Source of the DNA: 39-52-133 sp041488395
GTDB lineage: Bacteria; Pseudomonadota; Gammaproteobacteria; Burkholderiales; Gallionellaceae
NCBI GenBank assembly: GCA_041488395.1
Contig: JBGPPE010000002.1
Location: forward strand, 1-45,825
Length of the DNA stretch: 45,825 nt
Direction: 5' to 3'
The notes below the pieces were generated by a model. The model was not told where the DNA came from and did no database searches. It worked only from the letters and a program-made list of their open reading frames with translations. This document shows positions 39,547 through 45,825 of the stretch, piece by piece. The stretch's first letter is position 1. Each line of letters begins with the position of its first letter. Made by a program: the position numbers and the translations under genes.

Positions 39547-39570
39547 TGTGAACTGCAGGGTGAGCGGGAA

Positions 39571-40281
39571 TTACGTCAGAGCCAGTCCCTGCACCCAGTG
39601 GTGGTATACACGTGCGGCGAACTGGTGCAGTGCCGGCAGGCGCTGCGCCATTTCCTGCTGCATGCGGGCGGCCTGCTGTACGCCGGGACTGGCGCTGGCT
39701 GCAGCGAGTTCATCCGCACCCACTTCGCACCAGTCACGGATCATCTGTTCGGTCATTTCAATATGGCACTGCAGCGCCAGGTGTTTGCCCAGGGCAAACG
39801 CCTGGTTGCTGCAATATTGGCTGGAAAGCAGATGGGTGGTGCCTGCAGGAAGGGAGAATGTCTCGCCATGCCAGTGAAACGCGGCAAAGTGCGCGGCGTT
39901 GCCAAACCATGCGTGTGCAGTCGCGTTGTTGGCAACGCTGACGTTGCCCCAGCCGATTTCTTTCACTGCATTGCGCGATACTGCTCCGCCCAGGGCCTTG
40001 CTCATGAGTTGACCACCCAGACAATGCCCCAGCACCGGAATATCGCGTGCCACCGCATCACGAATGAGAGCAAGCACGGGGGCAATCCAGGGCAAATCGT
40101 CATTTACGCTCATGGGGCCACCCATGAACACCAGCCCGGAAAACTGGCTGGCATCACTTGGCACAGGGTCACCCGCGTCGATGCGGACAAGCCGCCAGAG
40201 CAAATCACGCTCGTTCAGAAAATCTGCGAAGTAACCGGGCCCTTCGGTGGGTGCATGGCGAAAGATAGCGATCGGTTTCAT
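39571..40281 (-). CDS. Class I glutamine amidotransferase (GMP-synthase-like)
   Basis: 236 residues from the ATG at 40281 (MKPIAIFRHAPTEGPGYFAD); the longer frame to 40317 lacks a ribosome site and similarity. The triad is visible: nucleophile Cys in GHCLGGQLM and His/Glu in HIEMTEQ. The oxyanion loop is MGGPMSV. This is the stand-alone GATase1 group often annotated as GMP synthase-like; the ammonia acceptor is unknown. Sits between luxI (convergent) and folE2 (same strand upstream, 58 nt). Confidence 0.88.
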   Translation of the reverse strand: MKPIAIFRHAPTEGPGYFADFLNERDLLWRLVRIDAGDPVPSDASQFSGLVFMGGPMSVNDDLPWIAPVLALIRDAVARDIPVLGHCLGGQLMSKALGGAVSRNAVKEIGWGNVSVANNATAHAWFGNAAHFAAFHWHGETFSLPAGTTHLLSSQYCSNQAFALGKHLALQCHIEMTEQMIRDWCEVGADELAAASASPGVQQAARMQQEMAQRLPALHQFAARVYHHWVQGLALT

Positions 40282-40339
40282 TGATTCGTTAGCCGGTATT
40301 GGTGCCGCGAACCGCATGTGTCGACTAGCACCATGTACG

Positions 40340-41143
40340 TCAATCCTGGGTCTTGTCTCTTTCGATCAGCGCGTAAGCCGAATGATTATGGATGGATTCA
40401 AAGTTCTCCGACTCCACCACAAAGGCTTCAATGCGATCGTCTGCATTCAGCACCGCAGCCACGTCACGCACCATGTCTTCCACAAATTTCGGGTTGTCGT
40501 AGGCACGCTCGGTAACAAATTTTTCGTCCGGACGCTTGAGCAAACCAAACAGCTCGCACGAAGCCTGCTCTTCGGCATAACGCACCACATCTTCAATCCA
40601 CACCGAGCCCCTGGTGCGTACGGTAATGGTTACGTGCGAACGCTGGTTGTGCGCGCCGCGTTCGGAAATTTTCTTGGAGCATGGGCACAGGCTGGTCACC
40701 GGCACCAGCACTTTCATGTTGAAGCGGTAGGCACCCTCGACAATCTCGCCGACAAAGGTCACATCGTAATCCAGCAGGCTTTGCACCCCCGAGACAGGGG
40801 CTGTCTTGTTGATGAAATACGGAAAGGACATTTCGATGTAACCGGATTGCGCCTCCAGCTTGACCACCATCTCGCGCAGTATGCTTTCGAACGATTCAAC
40901 CGAAATCTCGCGACCGTGGTGGTTGAGAATCTCGACAAAGCGCGACATGTGCGTGCCCTTGAAATTATGCGGCAGGTGCACGTACATGTTGAAGTTGGCG
41001 ATGGTGTGCTGCACCCCCTCGCTCTTGTCCCTGACGACTACGGGGTGGCGTATGCTTTTAATACCAACCTTGTTGATCGCCAGATGGCGTGTGTCGGCGG
41101 AATTCTGTACATCCGGAATCGGGCAGGCAATGGGAGAGTTCAT
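40340..41143 (-). CDS. folE2: GTP cyclohydrolase I, type IB (FolE2)
   Basis: 267 residues from the ATG at 41143 (MNSPIACPIPDVQ); the ATG at 41155 is also possible. Family motifs: KVGIKSIRHPV, the LCPCSKKISERGAHNQRS active-site stretch with the metal-binding Cys, and FVEDMVRDVA near the end. It makes dihydroneopterin triphosphate from GTP for folate and, in some bacteria, queuosine. FolE2 works with several metals and often replaces the zinc-dependent FolE. It lies 55 nt downstream of dxs on the same strand; that order is common in betaproteobacteria. Confidence 0.95.
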   Translation of the reverse strand: MNSPIACPIPDVQNSADTRHLAINKVGIKSIRHPVVVRDKSEGVQHTIANFNMYVHLPHNFKGTHMSRFVEILNHHGREISVESFESILREMVVKLEAQSGYIEMSFPYFINKTAPVSGVQSLLDYDVTFVGEIVEGAYRFNMKVLVPVTSLCPCSKKISERGAHNQRSHVTITVRTRGSVWIEDVVRYAEEQASCELFGLLKRPDEKFVTERAYDNPKFVEDMVRDVAAVLNADDRIEAFVVESENFESIHNHSAYALIERDKTQD

Positions 41144-41198
41144 GTTTGGTCTCAACTGAAAAGTTCAAAGTCGCATAAGTATGCAATATGCGAGTAAA

Positions 41199-43043
41199 TT
41201 ACTCAAGTATTTTTTTCTGCACCGATGCAACGATACCCGCAGCGTCCAACCCGCAGTCAGCCAGCATCTGCACCGGATCACCCTGCTCGATGAAGCGATC
41301 CGGCAGTCCCAGCTGCAGCATGGGGGCATTTACACCATGCAGTGCCAGGCACTCTGCCACCGCACTGCCCGCGCCGCCCTGTACCGTATTTTCCTCCAGC
41401 GTCACCAGCAGGCTGTGTTCGCGCGCCATGCGCAGCACCAGTTCCTCGTCCAGCGGTTTCACAAAGCGCATGTTCACCACCGTGGCATCCAGCTTGTCTG
41501 CGGCCTCCAGTGCAGCGGCCAGCATCGAGCCAAAAGCCAGGATGGCAACCTTCTTGCCGTTGCGACGCACTTCGCCGCGCCCAACTGGCAGTGCCTGCAT
41601 CTCTGTCTGCACCTTGACGCCGGGGCCGCTGCCGCGCGGATAGCGCACTGCCGTCGGTGTATTCAGCAGGTGCGCGGTATACAGCATCTGGCGGCATTCA
41701 TTCTCGTCACTCGGCGCCATTACCGTCATGTTGGGCACGCAGCGCAGGAAACTGAGGTCGAAGCTGCCGGCATGGGTTGCGCCATCGGCGCCCACCAGCC
41801 CGCCGCGGTCGATCGCCAGCAGCACCGGCAGGTTCTGGATGGCAATGTCGTGAATGAGCTGGTCGTAAGCGCGCTGCAGAAAGGTGGAGTAAATCGCCAC
41901 CACCGGCTTGTAGCCCTCGCAGGCAAGACCGGCGGCAAAGGTCAGCGCATGCTGTTCGGCGATGCCCACGTCGAAATAGCGTTGCGGGAACTGTTCGGCG
42001 AACTCGACCATGCCGGAGCCTTCGCACATGGCCGGAGTAATGCCGACCAGCTTGTCGTCCTGCGCCGCCATGTCGCACAGCCAGTCGCCAAAAATTTTGG
42101 TATAGCTGGGCTTGGCCGGCTGCTTGGCAACGATGCCATGATGCGGGTCAAACTTGCTGACGCCGTGATAGAGAATGCAATCCGCCTCGGCGAGCGCATA
42201 GCCCTTGCCTTTCTGCGTCACCACATGCAGGAACTGCGGGCCTTCCAGCTGGCGAATATTGCTAAGCGTAGCGACCAGTACATTGAGGTCATGCCCGTCG
42301 ATGGGGCCGATATAGTTGAAACCGAATTCCTCGAACAGGGTGCCCGGCGTGACCATGCCCTTGACGTGCTCTTCGGCGCGCTTGGCAAACTCCAGCACCG
42401 GCGGCATGCCCTTCAGCACTTTCTCGCTGCCCTTGCGCATCGCCGCATAGAAACGGCCGGACATCAGCTTGGCCAAATAATTGTTGAGCGCGCCCACCGG
42501 CGACGAAATCGACATGTCGTTGTCGTTCAGCACCACCAGCAGGTTGGCATCCATCGCGCCGGCGTTGTTAAGCGCCTCGAATGCCATGCCGCCAGTCATC
42601 GCGCCGTCGCCGATGATGGCCACGGCACGCTGTTCGTTGCCGGCCAGGCGCGCCGCCACCGCCATGCCCAGCGCAGCCGAAATCGAGGTACTGGAATGGC
42701 CGGTGCCAAACACATCGTATGCACTCTCGCTGCGCTTGGGGAAACCGGACAGCCCGCCGGCCATGCGCAGGCTATTCATCGCCTCGCGCCGGCCGGTGAG
42801 TATCTTGTGCGAATAGGTCTGGTGGCCAACGTCCCACACCAGTTTGTCGGCGGGCGTATTGAACACATAGTGCAGTGCGATGGTCAGCTCTACCGTACCC
42901 AGATTGGAAGAGAGATGGCCGCCGGTCTTGCTGACTGATTCCACCAGGAAGGCGCGCAGTTCATCTGCCAGTTGCGGCAATTGCTTGCGCTCCAGCTGGC
43001 GCAGCTCATCCGGGGAATTAATGGTGTTGAGTAATGGATACAT
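41199..43043 (-). CDS. dxs: 1-Deoxy-D-xylulose-5-phosphate synthase
   Basis: 614 residues from the ATG at 43043 (MYPLLNTINSPDELRQLE). Thiamine-diphosphate enzyme: HVGHQTY-like opening (WDVGHQTYSHKILTGRR), the TPP motif GDGAMTGGMAFEALN, then the pyrimidine-binding half (GIAEQHALTFAAGLACEG) and C-terminal transketolase domain (AVRYPRGSG, LEENTVQGGAGS). It condenses pyruvate and glyceraldehyde-3-phosphate at the head of the MEP isoprenoid pathway. Its start overlaps the ispA stop (TGATG), so the two are translationally coupled. Confidence 0.98.
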   Translation of the reverse strand: MYPLLNTINSPDELRQLERKQLPQLADELRAFLVESVSKTGGHLSSNLGTVELTIALHYVFNTPADKLVWDVGHQTYSHKILTGRREAMNSLRMAGGLSGFPKRSESAYDVFGTGHSSTSISAALGMAVAARLAGNEQRAVAIIGDGAMTGGMAFEALNNAGAMDANLLVVLNDNDMSISSPVGALNNYLAKLMSGRFYAAMRKGSEKVLKGMPPVLEFAKRAEEHVKGMVTPGTLFEEFGFNYIGPIDGHDLNVLVATLSNIRQLEGPQFLHVVTQKGKGYALAEADCILYHGVSKFDPHHGIVAKQPAKPSYTKIFGDWLCDMAAQDDKLVGITPAMCEGSGMVEFAEQFPQRYFDVGIAEQHALTFAAGLACEGYKPVVAIYSTFLQRAYDQLIHDIAIQNLPVLLAIDRGGLVGADGATHAGSFDLSFLRCVPNMTVMAPSDENECRQMLYTAHLLNTPTAVRYPRGSGPGVKVQTEMQALPVGRGEVRRNGKKVAILAFGSMLAAALEAADKLDATVVNMRFVKPLDEELVLRMAREHSLLVTLEENTVQGGAGSAVAECLALHGVNAPMLQLGLPDRFIEQGDPVQMLADCGLDAAGIVASVQKKILE

Positions 43044-43978
43044 CAATATTTTCTGATCACGATAAAGTCAGCCAGTTCACGCAAGCGGCGCGCACGCTCG
43101 CCAAACTGCGCCAGGGATTGCAAGGCTTCCGCATGCAGTTCTGCCGCCATTTTTCTGGCCTGCGCCGCGCCCAGCAGGGTGACGTAAGTCGGCTTGTCAT
43201 TGTCCGCATCCTTGCCGGCGGTCTTGCCCAGCGTGGCGGTATCGGCCTCGGCATCGAGCACATCGTCCACTACCTGGAAGGCCAGACCGACGCACTTGCC
43301 GTAATGATCGAGCGCGTCCATCTGTGCAGCATCCAGCTCGGTGCCGCAATGCGCACCGAGCAAAATGGCAGCGCGTATCAGCGCGCCGGTTTTGTGGATA
43401 TGCATGAACTCCAGCTCGGCCAGTCCCAGCTGTTTGCCCACGCTATCCAGATCGAACGCCTGCCCGCCGGCCATGCCGCGCGAACCCGACGCCACGGCCA
43501 GCAACTTGACCATCTTCAGCTGGCTGGCAGGCGAATCACTCAGGCTGTGCTCGGACAGCAACTGGAAAGCCAGGCTCTGCAGGCTGTCGCCCACCAGCAG
43601 TGCGGTGGCTTCGTCGTATTCGACATGACAGGTCGGCTTGCCGCGGCGCAGCACGTCGTCATCCATGCACGGCATGTCGTCGTGCACCAGCGAATAAGCG
43701 TGGATCAGCTCGACCGCGGCAGCAGCGATGTCGACACGGCCCTGCACGGCTCCCGCCAGCTCACCGGCAGCAAACGCCAGCAGTGGACGCACGCGCTTGC
43801 CGCCATCCAGCACGCTGTAGCGCATGGCGGCATGCAGGCGTTGCGGCGCCAGCTCGGGCTGCGGCAACAGGCGGCGCAGCACATCTTCGAAGCGCTGCTG
43901 GTGAGCGCGGGTCCAGCTCGGAAAATCGGGCATAGCGGAATTTGACATTGGGGATACGGGCATGTGGCTATCAGGCAT
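43043..43978 (-). CDS. ispA: Farnesyl diphosphate synthase
   Basis: 311 residues. The two aspartate-rich motifs are LVHDDMPCMDDDVLRRGKPT and VVDDVLDAEADTATLGKTAG, and the N-terminal substrate motif is LDGGKRVRPLLAF. Medium-length (FPP) product is suggested by family membership. It makes farnesyl diphosphate for ubiquinone and undecaprenyl synthesis. The N-terminal MPDSHMPVSPMSNSAM is unconserved, so a later Met (43963 or 43933) could be the true start; the first overlaps xseB by 8 nt. Middle gene of xseB-ispA-dxs. Confidence 0.96.
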   Translation of the reverse strand: MPDSHMPVSPMSNSAMPDFPSWTRAHQQRFEDVLRRLLPQPELAPQRLHAAMRYSVLDGGKRVRPLLAFAAGELAGAVQGRVDIAAAAVELIHAYSLVHDDMPCMDDDVLRRGKPTCHVEYDEATALLVGDSLQSLAFQLLSEHSLSDSPASQLKMVKLLAVASGSRGMAGGQAFDLDSVGKQLGLAELEFMHIHKTGALIRAAILLGAHCGTELDAAQMDALDHYGKCVGLAFQVVDDVLDAEADTATLGKTAGKDADNDKPTYVTLLGAAQARKMAAELHAEALQSLAQFGERARRLRELADFIVIRKY

Positions 43979-44240
43979 CTTCGCGTTTGGCCGAGTCAGT
44001 CGACACGGGGCCAGAAAAATCTTTCAGCATGCCATCTTCCAGCACACGCACCTGCTGCTGCGCCGCATCCAGACGGCTACGGCACTGCTGCAACAGCTCG
44101 GCACCGCGTTGATAGGCGGCCAGCGCCTGTTCCAGCGGCAACTTGCCGCTCTCCATGTCGTTGACCACCTGCTCCAGCTCGGCCAGGGCCGCCTCGAAGG
44201 TCGGCGTTTTTGGGGATTTTCCCGCCATGTGCTTTTCCAT
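43971..44240 (-). CDS. xseB: Exodeoxyribonuclease VII small subunit
   Basis: 89 residues: the family core FEAALAELEQVVNDMESGKLPLEQALAAYQRGAELLQQCRSRLDAAQQQV is intact. It forms Exo VII with XseA (not in the window) and degrades single-stranded DNA from both ends. First gene of the isoprenoid operon xseB-ispA-dxs, overlapping ispA by 8 nt. The 132-bp gap to the divergent Rieske gene holds the promoters. Confidence 0.95.
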   Translation of the reverse strand: MEKHMAGKSPKTPTFEAALAELEQVVNDMESGKLPLEQALAAYQRGAELLQQCRSRLDAAQQQVRVLEDGMLKDFSGPVSTDSAKREDA

Positions 44241-44372
44241 CCGCGAAAAGAACGCATTTTACCCAAAGGCCCTGTGTTGGGACAATTTTTGTTGCACCCC
44301 CTACCCGTTTAAAGGACAATCTACGGCTTCCCCCAACACCGTATTCACCAATCTGTCTGCAAGGGCGTGGGT

Positions 44373-45479
44373 ATGTCAGAGATAGCCAAAGTCGCACAAT
44401 TCAAGCAAGTTTCAGCCCAGCCGCCGCTGCGCTGGTATTTTGATCCCAGGGTGCTGGAGATCGAGCAGCGCGTGCTGTTTGATGCCGGGCCCAACTACGT
44501 GGGTCATGAACTGATGACACCCAATCTCGGCGACTACCATGTGATCGACTGGATGGACGGCGCCAGGATGCTGGTGCGCAACGAAAACGGCGTGGAGCTG
44601 CTGTCCAATATCTGCCGCCATCGCCAGGCCACCATGCTGGAGGGGCGCGGCAATGCCCAGCACATTGTGTGCCCGCTGCACCACTGGACTTACGAGACCA
44701 ACGGCCAGCTGATGGGCGCGCCACACTTCCCGCAGAATCCCTGTTTGCATTTGCACAAGGCGCCGCTGCAACGCTGGAACGGCCTGCTGTTCGCCAGCGG
44801 TCGCGACATCCTCAAGGATCTCGCCAGTGTCAGCGTGATGAAAGACATCGACTTTTCCGGCTACATGCTGGATCGCGTGGAGATCGACGAATACAACTTC
44901 AACTGGAAGACCTTCATCGAGGTTTATCTGGAGGACTACCACGTGGTGCCTTTCCATCCCGGCCTCGGCCACTTCGTCAACTGCGACGACCTGGCCTGGG
45001 AATTCGGCGACTGGTACAGCGTGCAGACCGTAGGCATCAACAACGGCCTGCGCCGCTCCGGCAGCGAAGTGTACAAAGCCTGGCAGGAGCAGGTGCTGCG
45101 CTACTCCAACGGCGCCATCCCCAAATACGGCGCGATCTGGCTCACCTATTACCCAAACATCATGGTGGAGTGGTATCCCAACACCCTGGTGGTGAGCACC
45201 GTGGTGCCGCGCGGCACCGATGCCTGCACCAACATCGTGGAGTTCTACTACCCTGAAGACATCGTGCTGTTCGAGCGCGAATACGTCGAGGCCGAGAAAC
45301 AAGCCTATCGTGAAACCGCGCTGGAAGACGACATCATCTGCCTCAAGATGCACCAGGGCCGCCGTGCCCTGTACAAGCAGGGCATTGAGGATGGCGGCCC
45401 CTACCAGTCACCCACCGAAGACGGCATGCTGCACTTCCACGAGTTCCTGCGCCGCCAGCTCGGCCCGCACCTGAAATAA
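44373..45479 (+). CDS. Rieske ring-hydroxylating oxygenase alpha subunit
   Basis: 368 residues; ATG at 44373 preceded by AAGGGCG, with a GTG at 44367 as alternative. Rieske 2Fe-2S motif: CRH (NICRHRQ) and CPLHH (VCPLHHWTYE), 18 residues apart. The catalytic domain has the mononuclear iron motif NWKTFIEVYLEDYHVVPFH (Asn/Glu/Asp/His ligands). Similar proteins include choline-monooxygenase-like and other aromatic-ring oxygenases; the substrate cannot be told, and no ferredoxin or reductase gene follows. Its stop is one base from the next start, suggesting co-transcription with the EamA transporter. Confidence 0.9.
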   Translation: MSEIAKVAQFKQVSAQPPLRWYFDPRVLEIEQRVLFDAGPNYVGHELMTPNLGDYHVIDWMDGARMLVRNENGVELLSNICRHRQATMLEGRGNAQHIVCPLHHWTYETNGQLMGAPHFPQNPCLHLHKAPLQRWNGLLFASGRDILKDLASVSVMKDIDFSGYMLDRVEIDEYNFNWKTFIEVYLEDYHVVPFHPGLGHFVNCDDLAWEFGDWYSVQTVGINNGLRRSGSEVYKAWQEQVLRYSNGAIPKYGAIWLTYYPNIMVEWYPNTLVVSTVVPRGTDACTNIVEFYYPEDIVLFEREYVEAEKQAYRETALEDDIICLKMHQGRRALYKQGIEDGGPYQSPTEDGMLHFHEFLRRQLGPHLK

Positions 45480-45480
45480 A

Positions 45481-45825
45481 GTGGGCGCGCTGTGGATGCT
45501 GGTGGCCGGCTTCCTGTTCGGCTGCATGGGCGTATTCGTCAAGCTCGGCGCAGCCTATTTCTCCAATGTCGAGCTGGTGTTCTACCGCTCTTTCGTCGGC
45601 CTGATCATCATCTACGCCATCCTGCGCCAGCGCGGCGGCAGCCTGGCCACGCCGCACTGGGCAGGCCACCTGTGGCGCGGTGTTTCCGGTTCCATCGCAC
45701 TGCTGCTGTTTTTCTACTGCATCACCGTGCTGCCGCTGGCCACGGCAGTGACGCTGAACTACACCTCGCCGCTGTTTCTCGCCATGCTGATCACGCTGGT
45801 GTTCAGGGAGCGTTTTCATGCCCCG
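45481..45825 (+). CDS. EamA (DMT) family transporter, N-terminal part
   Basis: The frame is open from GTG at 45481, one base after the Rieske stop, to the window end (115 codons). It reads GALWMLVAGFLFGCMGVFVK, then VELVFYRSFVGLIIIYAILR, IALLLFFYCITVLPLATAVT, LNYTSPLFLAMLITLVF: four membrane helices with the EamA pattern (FRxxxG... and the LNYTSPLF motif of RhaT/PecM-like exporters). An ATG at 45496 is another possible start. Probably a metabolite exporter; substrate unknown. Truncated by the window edge. Confidence 0.85.
   Translation, partial: MGALWMLVAGFLFGCMGVFVKLGAAYFSNVELVFYRSFVGLIIIYAILRQRGGSLATPHWAGHLWRGVSGSIALLLFFYCITVLPLATAVTLNYTSPLFLAMLITLVFRERFHAP

Noticed and set aside
41181..42938. 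Plus-strand frame of 585 codons across dxs
   Set aside because: Antisense shadow of dxs; composition (His/Arg/Gln-rich) is not that of a real protein.

Overview
The window (45.8 kb, roughly 55-60 % G+C by eye) looks like the chromosome of a betaproteobacterium. The gene content fits a Nitrosomonadales/Gallionellaceae-type lithotroph: FeoAB ferrous iron uptake, a SorAB-type sulfite dehydrogenase, several small c-type cytochromes, and the order xseB-ispA-dxs-folE2 with a divergent Rieske oxygenase. Placement is inference from gene content; no rRNA is present.

Layout. 1-9.4 kb is mostly core: end of a SoxH-like metallo-hydrolase, a PilZ protein, bcp-slyD, the ribosomal oxygenase roxA with a DUF7931 partner, a tiny Ala/Pro lipoprotein, a YycJ-like hydrolase, bamC, dapA and feoAB. 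9.4-18.5 kb holds small exported or membrane proteins, tRNA-Ser(UGA), a Bax-inhibitor-1 protein, a DUF455 ferritin-like protein, rlmD, a PolB-like exonuclease, AMMECR1, a soluble zinc-binding chemoreceptor and a DUF192 protein. 18.6-24.3 kb carries sorAB, a CHASE2/SH3/M48 protease operon, and a short PuuD-like membrane protein preceded by a previously unlisted 33-residue membrane peptide. 24.4-28.1 kb has a Mut7-C protein, a four-CBS/PAS/diguanylate cyclase, a PagP-like barrel, and what looks like a decayed integron gene cassette with an attC-like end. 28.0-34.5 kb is an addA/addB recombination nuclease locus carrying three families of short palindromic repeats, two copies sitting in frame inside addA. 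34.5-37.6 kb has fdxA, a GGDEF-EAL protein and a second PilZ protein.

37.6-39.6 kb is the most interesting part: a complete quorum-sensing locus in the order luxR, rsaL (opposite strand), luxI, i.e. the lasR-rsaL-lasI arrangement known from Pseudomonas. LuxR and LuxI keep all family-invariant residues at exact spacing. Two similar 20-bp dyads resembling lux boxes lie in front of luxR and luxI, each about 20 bp before a plausible -10. The luxR dyad is shared with the divergent PilZ gene, beside a c-di-GMP synthesis/degradation gene, suggesting that cell density and c-di-GMP signalling are wired together here. 39.6-45.8 kb is a glutamine amidotransferase, folE2, dxs, ispA, xseB, and on the other strand a Rieske oxygenase and the start of an EamA transporter.
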